64,000 nt of DNA. Origin: Gammaproteobacteria bacterium. Lineage in GTDB: Bacteria > Pseudomonadota > Gammaproteobacteria > Pseudomonadales > Azotimanducaceae. This document shows, piece by piece, positions 1-7,507 of the stretch; position 1 is the stretch's first letter; each line of letters opens with the position of its first letter. The notes below the pieces were generated by a model that saw only the letters and a list, made by a program, of their open reading frames with translations, was not told the DNA's origin and made no database searches. The stretch spans positions 1-64,000 of the forward strand of contig DUBB01000050.1 in the NCBI GenBank assembly GCA_012960535.1, in the 5' to 3' direction. The translations under genes were made by a program, and so were the position numbers.

Positions 1-2
1 TT

Positions 3-347
3 TCGTTTCTCGATGAAGTCAGGCCGAGAAGCGGTGGTACCTTGGTGGTAAGCGGTTCGCATCGGTTATTAAGTGAGTTCCGCCACCTGTCCGGCAAGCA
101 ACTCAAGAGAAAACTCAGATTAAAGCCGTTTTTCTCGGATCTAATGAATCGCCACTATTTGCTGCGCGAGCAGTTAATGCATGAAGCCGCTGAGGTTGAT
201 GGTGTCCTGGTGAAGGTGCATGAACTCACGGGTAAGCCAGGCGAGGTGTTCGCTGCTGATATGAGGTTATTTCATTCACTGGGGGATAACTGCTCAGAAC
301 ATCCCCGATTAATGGTGAGTCAGCGTTTCTCGGTTGATAACAGCTGA
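3..347 (+). CDS. Phytanoyl-CoA dioxygenase-like protein, C-terminal part (5' end outside window)
   Basis: This is the last 114 codons of a gene whose start lies before the window; the frame is open from base 3. The visible part has the C-terminal layout of Fe(II)/2-oxoglutarate oxygenases of the PhyH family: a GGTLVVSGSH strand-turn motif near the left edge, then GEVFAADMRLFHSLGDN, in which the His would be the distal iron ligand, then an Arg (HPRLMVSQRF) in the place where the family binds 2-oxoglutarate. The substrate cannot be guessed. The proximal HxD iron ligands would lie upstream and are not visible, so activity cannot be judged. No neighbour clarifies its role. Confidence 0.6.
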   Translation, partial: SFLDEVRPRSGGTLVVSGSHRLLSEFRHLSGKQLKRKLRLKPFFSDLMNRHYLLREQLMHEAAEVDGVLVKVHELTGKPGEVFAADMRLFHSLGDNCSEHPRLMVSQRFSVDNS

Positions 348-539
348 AGTAAAGAATTTCAGTAGTAGAAACAGTTGAAATAATGCTACCGGTACAGAAA
401 ACTGGTACTGACTCATTTGAGGCAGTGGCCGGACACCCTTTATGCTTGAATCTTTACCCGAGTCATCCAGTCTATTATTGGCGGGCTTTGTAGCGCTAGC
501 CAATATTACGGCCTGTTGCCTTTTGAGGGAGAATAGTGA

Positions 540-1268
540 GTGATTTCAAGATGGTTGGTTCTCATATTGGCCTGTGCATTTGTTAACCACACAATGCCTG
601 CCGATCGATTTATCGATGGTACCATCGATTGCGTTATTCTGCTGCATGGCCTGACAAGAACCAGTCGTTCGATGCGGCAGATTGAGCAGGCCTTGGCAAC
701 TCAGGGGTTTCATGTGGTTAATGTGGATTATCCTTCACGGAAATACACGGTCGAAACATTGGCTTCTCTGGCCATCGAAGAGGGTATCAATAAGTGTCCC
801 AGTGACAGCAAAATTAACTTTGTTACGCATTCACTGGGGGGAATACTGGTTCGCTACTATTTTGCTGTAAATACTAACGCTAGGTTGGGCCGGGTTGTTA
901 TGTTAGCGCCGCCGAACCAGGGCAGTGAAGTGGTGGACAGGCTGAAGGATTTTCCCGGATTTGATTTGCTCAATGGTCCAGCCGGTTCCCAGTTGGGTAC
1001 CGGAGTAGGCAGCGTGCCAATGAACCTGGGCGCCGTTGACTTCGAACTCGGTGTGATTGCGGGAACGGCAACCATTAATCCTATATTGTCCCAGTTTCTT
1101 CCTAATCCCGATGATGGCAAAGTGTCAGTAGCACGCACAAAAGTCGCCGGAATGAAGGACTTTGTTACGGTTACCCATGCACATCCATTTCTGATGGATG
1201 CGCCGGAGGTTATAGAGCTGGTAATTGGTTTTATAAAGCGAGGCAGCTTTGCATCTCGCAGTGACTAG
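540..1268 (+). CDS. Lipase-like alpha/beta hydrolase with N-terminal signal sequence
   Basis: A 242-residue alpha/beta hydrolase. Residues 1-20 form a hydrophobic signal peptide ending near MPA-D, so export to the periplasm or outside is likely. VILLHGLTR (about 32-40) is the oxyanion-loop region. The nucleophile elbow is THSLGG with Ser98. An Asp near 191 (NPDDG) and a His near 212-214 (THAHPF) could complete the triad. The pattern resembles triacylglycerol lipases and the PGAP1/lipase-like group; the substrate is unknown. It starts at GTG, with a purine-rich AGGGAGA stretch a little far upstream. It appears monocistronic, with about 200 bases on each side. Confidence 0.72.
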   Translation: MISRWLVLILACAFVNHTMPADRFIDGTIDCVILLHGLTRTSRSMRQIEQALATQGFHVVNVDYPSRKYTVETLASLAIEEGINKCPSDSKINFVTHSLGGILVRYYFAVNTNARLGRVVMLAPPNQGSEVVDRLKDFPGFDLLNGPAGSQLGTGVGSVPMNLGAVDFELGVIAGTATINPILSQFLPNPDDGKVSVARTKVAGMKDFVTVTHAHPFLMDAPEVIELVIGFIKRGSFASRSD

Positions 1269-1386
1269 CTTCATCAGTCCGAGACTATTGCCACGGTTTT
1301 CTCCTGTCCCGTATCGGCTTTGCCAGGTTAGTGTCGTGCCTATTGGACCGGCAAGCTATGAGGAGAAAAATAGGTGGGTTTTGTGA

Positions 1387-1417
1387 ATTCCAGTCCCAGC
1401 GCTGCTCTGACTGGAAT
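1387..1417. repeat. Perfect 9-bp inverted repeat upstream of the MBL-fold gene
   Basis: ATTCCAGTC at 1387-1395 and its exact reverse complement GACTGGAAT at 1409-1417, separated by 13 bases. There is no T-run on either side, so it is not a standard terminator. It lies 56 bases before the start of the downstream gene and could be an operator or an mRNA hairpin. No protein can be assigned to it. Confidence 0.45.
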
Positions 1418-1473
1418 ACAAATATCAGGGTTATGGGGTTGTTTAATGTGGCCAGTCTCAGGAGGGGTGAGCT

Positions 1474-2448
1474 ATGCTTAACTTTAAATTCAGTATGCTG
1501 ATACTGTTATGCGTTCTGGTTATTACAGGGGCTATTGTCACAGGTCGGCACCGTCTTTTGGTTTATGTCATGGCCCTGGAGGGACCGCCGGAATTGCTTG
1601 AAGTCAAAATTGAAGGAAATGATATTCGTTGGTTTGACGACTATTTTACCGTTCAGGCCATTGATAAAAAGACATTTGCCATTGGTGAACCCCGCTATTA
1701 CCAGCAAAATTATAATTATCTTCTGCTCGGCGAGACCAAGGCAATCGTATTTGATGCCGGTACCGGACAGCGGGACATTCGCCGGGTTGTTGAATCGATA
1801 ACGCAACTGCCAGTGACTTTCATTCCATCGCATCTGCATTATGACCATATAGGTAATGACATTGTCTTTCCGAGGACAGCACTGATCGACCTGCCTCATC
1901 TCAGGAAACGCTCAATAAAAGGGACTTTGCAGGTAGCCTGGTATGAACATCTGGGAGAAGCTGAAGGCTATGCTGCGCCTGCTCTGAGTGTTACTCAGTG
2001 GCTGGCACCGGGTAGCACGATTGATCTGGGTAACAGGCAATTAAAGGTGTTATATACCCCAGGGCATACCGATGATTCGATTTCGCTGCTCGATTCCGCT
2101 TCGGGTTATTTGTTTTCAGGCGACTTTATCTACCCAGGACCGCTTTATGGCTTTCTGCCAAATAGTAATATGGGTGATTATTTGCAGGGTGCGGCGACTC
2201 TCCAGGCCATAGATGATCGCGCTCTGCGGATTTTCGGGGCGCATGGTGCAGGGCCGCCTGGTGTGCCGGAATTGGCAGCAGGTGATGTGTCCAGTTTACA
2301 GGCTGCCCTGAAGGCAGTTCAGGCAGGTCGCGTTTCCAGTTCAGGGTTTTATCCGGTTAGCTATCCGGTGAATGATGAGATTATGCTGCTGACAGAACCC
2401 GCTTTTCTTCAGAACTGGCAGGCGAGGTATCCCGAATTCGGTCATTAA
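1474..2448 (+). CDS. Membrane-anchored metallo-beta-lactamase-fold hydrolase
   Basis: A 324-residue MBL-fold protein with one N-terminal hydrophobic segment (about 7-24) that anchors it or directs its export. The fold signature is complete: HLHYDH (His120, His122, Asp124, His125), His198 in TPGHTDDS, Asp217 in FSGDF and His257 in FGAHG, which together would bind two metals, usually zinc. Large subfamilies of this fold are glyoxalase II-like thioesterases, lactonases and beta-lactamases, and the sequence does not decide between them. The start is secure: a strong Shine-Dalgarno AGGAGGGG lies 6 bases before ATG. An inverted repeat lies just upstream. Confidence 0.8.
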   Translation: MLNFKFSMLILLCVLVITGAIVTGRHRLLVYVMALEGPPELLEVKIEGNDIRWFDDYFTVQAIDKKTFAIGEPRYYQQNYNYLLLGETKAIVFDAGTGQRDIRRVVESITQLPVTFIPSHLHYDHIGNDIVFPRTALIDLPHLRKRSIKGTLQVAWYEHLGEAEGYAAPALSVTQWLAPGSTIDLGNRQLKVLYTPGHTDDSISLLDSASGYLFSGDFIYPGPLYGFLPNSNMGDYLQGAATLQAIDDRALRIFGAHGAGPPGVPELAAGDVSSLQAALKAVQAGRVSSSGFYPVSYPVNDEIMLLTEPAFLQNWQARYPEFGH

Positions 2449-2574
2449 TTCGCTTATTAGTGAACCCTCGTTTCCTCGGAACTCTGCGCCATCAGGATCA
2501 ATCTGTGATGACAATTGCTGTCATCGGCTTGTGCATTGGTTTTTATCCAGTCATCAATGCTCAAGAATCAAAAC

Positions 2575-3417
2575 TCAGTAATCAAAAAAGCCCTTGCCGG
2601 TTTTACGACCTAACCAGCCAGCCCGCACGTATTTTCGCAGTAAGGGATGTGTGCGGTACTTAGGGTCGCTGAATTCTTCGTACAATACGTCCATCACCGC
2701 CAAGCAGACATCCAGGCCGATCATATCTGCCAGGGTGAGCGGGCCCATAGGATGATTAGCGCCCAGTTTCATGGCGGCATCTATATCCTGGGCACTGGCA
2801 ACACCATCGGCCAGAATACCAACGGCTTCGTTAATCATGGGGACCAGGATTCGGTTAACAACAAAACCCGGTGCCTCGGCCACTTCCACTGGCTGTTTGC
2901 CAACTTGTTTTGCTATTTCCACAACAGCATCCGCAGTCTGCTGAGAAGTGGCAATGCCGCGAATGATTTCAACTAATTTCATGATCGGCGCCGGATTGAA
3001 AAAATGCATGCCAATGACTTTGTCCGGTCGAAGCGTGGCACTGGCGATTTCGGTTATCGACAGTGATGACGTATTTGATGCCAGTATTGTTTCGGGGTGG
3101 CAGATGTTATCCATTTCAGAAAATATGGTTTTCTTTACTTCCATGTTTTCCACTATTGCCTCGACAATAAGATTGCAACCTGAGAAACGGTTGAGATCTG
3201 TGGTGCCTTCTATTCGAGCTGTAATGGCGTCTTTTTCAGTTGCTTGCAGTTGGCCTCGGGCAACCAGCCTGCCCAGACTGCCTTCGATGCTGGCCAGGCC
3301 TTTTTCTACGAAGGAATGGTCAATATCGCGTAGGACTACGTCAAGGCCTGAACTGGCGAATAATTGAGCAATACCTGCTCCCATTGTGCCAGCGCCTAAT
3401 ACTCCAATTTTATTCAT
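2575..3417 (-). CDS. 3-hydroxybutyryl-CoA dehydrogenase
   Basis: 280 residues, the usual length for the stand-alone, non-fused enzyme (paaH/hbd/mmgB type). It oxidises 3-hydroxyacyl-CoA, typically 3-hydroxybutyryl-CoA, with NAD(P)+ in fatty acid, butanoate or aromatic degradation. The Rossmann motif GAGTMG is at residues 8-13 and the acidic residue DID follows the second strand (31-33). SNTSS (114-118) and the catalytic His138 in GMHFFNPAP with Glu150 match the family. The C-terminal helical domain is complete and ends at GKGFFDY. The gene stands alone, with no thiolase or hydratase next to it, so the pathway cannot be assigned from context. An unrelated open frame at 2460-2663 overlaps its tail and was rejected. 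Confidence 0.9.
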   Translation of the reverse strand: MNKIGVLGAGTMGAGIAQLFASSGLDVVLRDIDHSFVEKGLASIEGSLGRLVARGQLQATEKDAITARIEGTTDLNRFSGCNLIVEAIVENMEVKKTIFSEMDNICHPETILASNTSSLSITEIASATLRPDKVIGMHFFNPAPIMKLVEIIRGIATSQQTADAVVEIAKQVGKQPVEVAEAPGFVVNRILVPMINEAVGILADGVASAQDIDAAMKLGANHPMGPLTLADMIGLDVCLAVMDVLYEEFSDPKYRTHPLLRKYVRAGWLGRKTGKGFFDY

Positions 3418-3793
3418 TGTTATTACCTTATACTGATGAGCGGGGCGAGATTAACAAGGTTAGTTTTTAAGCGCAAATCTATCCGGTCGGGTAAACACAA
3501 TTGTGCTTTGTCCAATAGGCCGTGTACGTTATTGATACAGGTGCTGATTTTATTATTCAAATTTGTTGTCCTTGATTTATAGCGGGTGTTGTCTGCTAGG
3601 ATGGATCAGTAGTTGATGCGCCCTGAGGACGCAATGTTTGGGTAAGCGCTCCCGGCCGATTAATATACTACGAATTAGCGGTTTAGTATTCGCGGTAATA
3701 CTGAATTTTAAAATCGGATAGAGATAATACTGAATTTGTAAACTGATGAGGAGAAGGCAAGTGCAAGTCATCAGGTCAGGGAGTTGCAGTAAA
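3418..3793. other. 376-base intergenic gap with spaced direct repeats
   Basis: No convincing gene. The gap lies between the divergently oriented 3-hydroxybutyryl-CoA dehydrogenase and the small lipoprotein gene, so promoters for both are expected here. Its distinctive content is an exact 13-base direct repeat (listed separately) and an AT-rich stretch from about 3660 to 3740. A possible, weak promoter is TTGTCC near 3567 with TGCTAG about 20 bases on. A minus-strand open frame at 3577-3918 overlaps the lipoprotein gene and lacks coding character. Confidence 0.5.
3696..3737. repeat. Exact 13-base direct repeat, copies 29 bases apart
   Basis: TAATACTGAATTT occurs at 3696-3708 and again at 3725-3737. 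The first copy also forms an inverted repeat with AGTATT just before it (AGTATT, 6 bases, AATACT). The pair lies 57-98 bases upstream of the lipoprotein start. The spacing of nearly three helical turns would suit cooperative binding of a regulator, but this is inference only. Confidence 0.45.
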
Positions 3794-4036
3794 ATGATTT
3801 CAAAAGTGCTGGTTTTTGTTTTGTCTGGGCTGTCATTGGGTAGTCTGAGTAGTTGTACAGCTATCGCAGTAACCAGCGCTGTGGCTACGGCCGCCAAAGC
3901 TGTGGTCACTGTAGTCAAGCTTCCCGTTAAAGCGGCTATCAGCCTGGCATCGAGTGATGATGAGAAAGACCAAGACGGGGCAGTAGAGGCAGTAGAAGAC
4001 GAGGGCCAAGACGAGGTAGCAGAAGGCAGTAAATGA
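3794..4036 (+). CDS. Small putative lipoprotein
   Basis: 80 residues if started at the inner ATG (MISKVLVF), which has GGGAG about 10 bases upstream; the open frame also allows a start 16 codons earlier. Residues 1-20 are a signal peptide ending in the lipobox LSSC with the acylated Cys21. After it comes a short Ala/Val-rich segment (TAIAVTSAVATAAKAVV), a KLPVKAAISLA stretch, then a very acidic tail rich in Asp, Glu and Gln. It resembles the small NF038104-type lipoproteins of gammaproteobacteria in layout. Function is unknown. The acidic tail is encoded by short imperfect repeats around GCAGTAGA, so its length may vary between strains. Confidence 0.6.
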   Translation: MISKVLVFVLSGLSLGSLSSCTAIAVTSAVATAAKAVVTVVKLPVKAAISLASSDDEKDQDGAVEAVEDEGQDEVAEGSK

Positions 4037-4262
4037 AGAACAGTTTGATGGTGAGCTTTTTGCCAAGTGACCCAGTCAGCTAGCCCGGTTCAACCAGTTA
4101 TTGTCCAGCGATAAGAAAGCTGTTGTTCAAGGCCCGTTTATTAAAGAAGCATGTTCCTGAATCTTAATTTTCGGGCTGGTTCCAGACTACAAGCTATCCC
4201 GGTAAGTGATAATAAGAACGGACAGATTAACCTTTTCAGATCATCAAGGCTGGAGCCTGGCC

Positions 4263-5201
4263 ATGAATTTAGACGACCTGCTTGAAGAGGGTATTTTCTT
4301 TGATCCCCACTATCTGCCTTCCATGAATAGTGATCACTTGCCAATGACCCTGTGTGCGATGAAAGGATTGGGTGCAAATGATGTTCAACTGCAAGACTTT
4401 CAAGGACAGTACCGGCAGCGTTTGAGGCCCGTTTCATCGAATCCTCTCAGTGGTGATTGGCGCGGTGCCGTGGGAAATCCGGATGCTTATTTTGGCATGA
4501 TGCTGTATTTGCGTTCCGAAATAGATCAAAGAGGAATAGCTGAAGTAGTTGCAGAATTTTTGCCCGAATTTGTACCCGGGATAGCCTTACAGGCTTTTCA
4601 TCCCATCATTCGACTCGGTTATGCTATCGATTTTCAGTCTGCTGCAGAAACTTCAGCTGGCTTGGCTTATCTGATTACCAGCTATCGAGAGGTTCCTTTT
4701 GACCCACAGGAAATCATTGATTTAGAGTCGATGCTTGAACATCAGGCTGGGAATGGACCGCAGCAATTCAGACATGAGAGGTTCAGCCAGCGAATTATCG
4801 AGCTTGTTTCGAAAGATGAATTCCCTACGGGTACAGCCCCATTTGCTGCGTGCGCGAAATCAGCGCTGGATATTTATCGGAGTACGCGGGATTTCTTTGC
4901 CCTGCATATGGTAACAGCGACCCAGGCGGCTAGAATTTGCGCTCAGCTGGTCGATCCCCAGCAGGTAAGGAGTTGTCTGACGGGTGCTATCCTTGCTGCG
5001 CATAAGGCGGTCGGAAGTCCGTCAAAGGGAGTATTCCAGCCCTTGAGTCATTCCCTTGAACCGGAACATAGTCTGAAATATGCCTGGGCCTGCTTGTCAG
5101 AGTTTGAAGCTTATGGAGATCCAAGATACTTAGAAGAGGTGAAGGCTTTGCAAGAAAACGATCTGATCCCGCCATGGTGTGCGCAGGCTTATACTCTTTA
5201 A
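4263..5201 (+). CDS. Questin oxidase-like family protein
   Basis: 312 residues from the ATG at 4263 (GGAG about 8 bases upstream); a GTG at 4206 would add 19 residues that do not look conserved. The sequence fits the questin oxidase-like family (Pfam Questin_oxidase): an NSDHLPMTLCAMKGLGA segment near the N-terminus, a W/Y-rich stretch (GDWRGAVGNPDAYFG), and FHPIIRLGYAIDF followed by a helix-rich middle with LAYLITSY. In fungi, questin oxidase opens an anthraquinone ring to give desmethylsulochrin; bacterial members are uncharacterised. No other polyketide or aromatic gene is nearby, so the role is open. Confidence 0.6.
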   Translation: MNLDDLLEEGIFFDPHYLPSMNSDHLPMTLCAMKGLGANDVQLQDFQGQYRQRLRPVSSNPLSGDWRGAVGNPDAYFGMMLYLRSEIDQRGIAEVVAEFLPEFVPGIALQAFHPIIRLGYAIDFQSAAETSAGLAYLITSYREVPFDPQEIIDLESMLEHQAGNGPQQFRHERFSQRIIELVSKDEFPTGTAPFAACAKSALDIYRSTRDFFALHMVTATQAARICAQLVDPQQVRSCLTGAILAAHKAVGSPSKGVFQPLSHSLEPEHSLKYAWACLSEFEAYGDPRYLEEVKALQENDLIPPWCAQAYTL

Positions 5202-5212
5202 AGCCAGCGCAG

Positions 5213-5280
5213 GTAAAACCAGCGCAGATAGGTTAGCCGAGTAGAAGCTAAGCATTGAAGCAAGACGCGGCTGGTTTTTC
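5213..5280. terminator. Possible bidirectional terminator between convergent genes (weak)
   Basis: Between two convergent genes, GTAAAACCAGC at 5213-5223 can pair imperfectly with GCTGGTTTTTC at 5270-5280, enclosing an inner hairpin GGTTAGC (5231-5237) / GCTAA (5247-5251). The right arm is T-rich, as expected of a rho-independent terminator. The loop between outer arms is long, so this is a weak call. Confidence 0.3.
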
Positions 5281-5304
5281 CCTCCTCGACAAAGTGCACA
5301 GGGT

Positions 5305-5706
5305 CTAGCCTTCAATATGGAAAAGTTTATTGTAAATAACCCAGCGGTCATCTATTTTCAGGAACGATAGGGTGTCCAGGAAAATCAAACCCAGGTAGCC
5401 GTCTCGGACCCGGGCCACGGCTGTTTTCCCGGCTACTTCAATGGATTCAATCTCCAGTAATTTTGGTTCCTTTTTCTCGGCGGCAGAAGGCAATTGGCTG
5501 GCAACAGAATCTGCGAAATCTGATACGCTCAGCTCAACAAGGTGGCCTTGCATGTAACCTGTGATTTTTGCGTTCTCGTGAAATACCTGTCGTACTTTGT
5601 CTGCACTGGATTCGTACATACTTGCAAAATAGATTTCGATAGCATCAGAGATGCTGCTGTTATCTGCTTGGGACACGCTTGCCTCCTGCGATGGTGGGGT
5701 TGGCAT
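5305..5706 (-). CDS. NTF2-like / putative lumazine-binding family protein
   Basis: 133 residues from the ATG at 5706; a TTG one codon earlier is also possible. The order of helices and strands and the ending GYLGLIFLDTLSFLKIDDRWVIYNKLFH match the NTF2-like fold, in particular the family annotated as putative lumazine-binding (PF12893). The first 15 residues are polar and look disordered. No catalytic residue can be named. Many such proteins are small-molecule binding or enzymatic, but no substrate is inferred here. It faces the questin oxidase-like gene tail to tail. Confidence 0.65.
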   Translation of the reverse strand: MPTPPSQEASVSQADNSSISDAIEIYFASMYESSADKVRQVFHENAKITGYMQGHLVELSVSDFADSVASQLPSAAEKKEPKLLEIESIEVAGKTAVARVRDGYLGLIFLDTLSFLKIDDRWVIYNKLFHIEG

Positions 5707-6228
5707 CAATCTACTGTTTGATTAATAATTGTGCCGAGCCTACTGGACTCTGTATTGATTTTGCAAGATCTTTGCGAATTGAAAGAAGGTAAAAGGTTAA
5801 CCAACGGGAAGGCGGTTACCGATAACCTGCGGCTGTGGCTGCTGCAGAGAAGTCACCAATAACATAAACAGGCCGGCCCTCGTCAGAGCGAGTATTCAAA
5901 GCGCTAGAAAAACCCTTTCGGCTGAATTTATGGGTTGTAGTCTTTTCGATATGGCGAATTGCGGACCTATGCGCGCCCAGGGAAGCTATTTCAGATCACT
6001 ATTGTTGTCGGTTCGGTCACCACTGAGGGGATTTGTTATACCAGTGTTGACCCCGGTGAATTTTCTAATCATTATCGGGTTGAAATTGACTGGAATGTAA
6101 CTTTGTCAGAAGGAATGAACCAGGTTGGTATACTTTGAGCTTACTCTACTCAAGTTCAGAAGCGTTTATGAACCGGGGTAATTCTTTTTGATGATCTTTT
6201 AGCTTTAATTATTAAGGGAGAAGCAGGC
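5707..6228. other. 522-base gap without a convincing gene; possible gene remnant
   Basis: No gene with a usable start is seen. On the plus strand the frame 5941-6138 (66 codons including the stop) is open and reads as plausible protein (GKLFQITIVVGSVTTEG, later HYRVEIDWNVTLSEG), but has only a TTG as start and no ribosome site. On the minus strand 5816-5995 is also open for 60 codons without any ATG. Either could be the eroded end of a lost gene; both are short enough to be chance. The last 30 bases carry AAGGGAGAAG, the ribosome site of the next gene. Confidence 0.35.
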
Positions 6229-6786
6229 ATGGTTTTTTTCTTGGGCATCGCGCTCTTTTTCGGGGTACACGGGCTGGGTTTGTTGCCTCGCTTGAGGAAT
6301 CAGTTAGTTGACAGAGTCGGGCAGTCTGCCTACATGGGATTGTATTCCTTATTCAGTATTGCGGGCCTTGCTTGCCTGGTGGTCGGATTTGATAGTGTCC
6401 ATACCCTGGAACTTTCAATACCGATAGGCAGTGCCGTCTACTCATTCAGCAGTTACTGGATGTTCCTGTCATTCTGGCTGTTAATCAGTGCGAACTTGTC
6501 CACTTACGTGAAACTCTGGACTCAGCATCCCATGACCTGGGGTATTGTGATTTGGGGACTGGGGCACATGCTTGTCAATCCAGACTTGCATTCATGGGTT
6601 CTTTTTGGTGCTTTTGTGACGTTTGTACTGATTTCAGCAATGACTTCCTTAAAGCGAAATAAGCAGGTGGGTGTCAGCGAGCCGAAAGCGGTTCTTGATC
6701 TGATCTCATTGAGTCTGGCATTGGCGATGACGTATCTGCTGCAGCACTTTCATGAAAGTTTCACCGGGGTCGCTCTGTCGCTATAA
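6229..6786 (+). CDS. NnrU family integral membrane protein
   Basis: 185 residues and about five or six membrane segments (roughly 1-15, 35-52, 72-92, 103-115, 120-137, 163-178). Features of the NnrU family (PF07298) are visible: an R-x-GQSAYMGLYSLFSIAGL stretch after the first helix and WTQHPMTWGIVIWGLGHMLVNPD in the centre, with conserved His residues. NnrU was named for its position in denitrification loci of some bacteria, and other members relate to isomerases such as Z-ISO; no denitrification gene is near here. The start is supported by GGGAGAAG before ATG. It is followed after 39 bases by tadA. Confidence 0.75.
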   Translation: MVFFLGIALFFGVHGLGLLPRLRNQLVDRVGQSAYMGLYSLFSIAGLACLVVGFDSVHTLELSIPIGSAVYSFSSYWMFLSFWLLISANLSTYVKLWTQHPMTWGIVIWGLGHMLVNPDLHSWVLFGAFVTFVLISAMTSLKRNKQVGVSEPKAVLDLISLSLALAMTYLLQHFHESFTGVALSL

Positions 6787-6825
6787 GATGTGGATAAGGA
6801 CGATTGTTAATGGCTGCTGGTGTAG

Positions 6826-7305
6826 ATGACGGATATAGATTTCATGGGCGAGGCCCTATTGCAGGCGCATCAGGCCTCTAGTCAGGGAGAGGTTCCTGTG
6901 GGTGCGGTAGTGGTGCTTGATGGGGTCATCGTTGGTCATGGATTTAATTCCATGATAACGGGTCATGATCCATCGGCTCATGCAGAAATTCAGGCCATAA
7001 GACAGGCGGCAGCATCTGTTGGTAATTACCGCCTTAACGGCGCAGAAGTTTTTGTCACTCTGGAACCCTGCAGTATGTGCGCAGGTGCTATGGTGCACGC
7101 GCGTATAGCCAGACTGGTGTTTGGTGCCAGAGAACCCAAAGCAGGCGTTGTGGTTTCCAATGCCAGGTTCTTTGAGCAACTATTTTTGAATCATCGGGTT
7201 GAGGTGAGTGAAGGAATCCAGGAACAGGCTTGTAGCGACTTATTGACGGCATTTTTTTCCACCAGGCGAAAGTCTGGCAGAAATAAGAAATCGAATTTAC
7301 TGTGA
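6826..7305 (+). CDS. tadA: tRNA(Arg) adenosine(34) deaminase TadA
   Basis: 159 residues. Converts A34 to inosine in the tRNA-Arg(ACG) anticodon, an essential step for decoding CGN codons. The cytidine/deoxycytidylate deaminase zinc signature is complete: HAE (His52, proton-shuttle Glu54) and PCSMC (Cys82, Cys85). GNYRLNGAEVFVTLEPCSMCAGAMVHARI reads as typical TadA. In E. coli tadA is followed by mltF and purL; here purL follows directly after about 200 bases and mltF is absent. The ribosome site before ATG is weak (GGTG). Confidence 0.95.
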   Translation: MTDIDFMGEALLQAHQASSQGEVPVGAVVVLDGVIVGHGFNSMITGHDPSAHAEIQAIRQAAASVGNYRLNGAEVFVTLEPCSMCAGAMVHARIARLVFGAREPKAGVVVSNARFFEQLFLNHRVEVSEGIQEQACSDLLTAFFSTRRKSGRNKKSNLL

Positions 7306-7475
7306 AACAATTAGCTGGTTGCAGTATGGCCGTTACAGATCACTGAGTCAGGAATGGCTGTTATGGATAGGTGAGCCAGCGACTGCTGCTGTTGATGCGC
7401 GGTAAGGTAATGACTTAAATCTAGAATAATGACAGGTTCATCTCAATATCAGGGTGAAGTCCCGTTCAGCAGCGT

Positions 7476-7481
7476 TATAAT
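7476..7481 (+). promoter_or_regulatory. Likely -10 box of the purL promoter
   Basis: A perfect TATAAT lies 26 bases before the purL start, followed by a run of T. A -35 element is poor (GTGAAG at 7454-7459, 16 bases upstream). Its position in the only gap upstream of purL supports it. No PurR-type palindrome was recognised. Confidence 0.4.
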
Positions 7482-7507
7482 ACTTTTTTTTTAGACGTAT
7501 CCTGAAT

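Noticed and set aside
1507-1899. Minus-strand open frame of 130 codons over the MBL-fold gene
   Set aside because: The plus-strand gene has a complete metal-binding motif set and strong ribosome site; the opposite frame has neither.
2460-2663. Plus-strand open frame of 67 codons with a signal-peptide-like N-terminus
   Set aside because: It overlaps the end of the well-supported 3-hydroxybutyryl-CoA dehydrogenase gene on the other strand, and its second half reads as the complement of that gene.
3577-3918. Minus-strand open frame of 113 codons with a hydrophobic, Ala/Thr/Val-rich N-terminus
   Set aside because: It is the complement of the lipoprotein gene; the Ala-Val richness mirrors that gene, and no ribosome site is seen.
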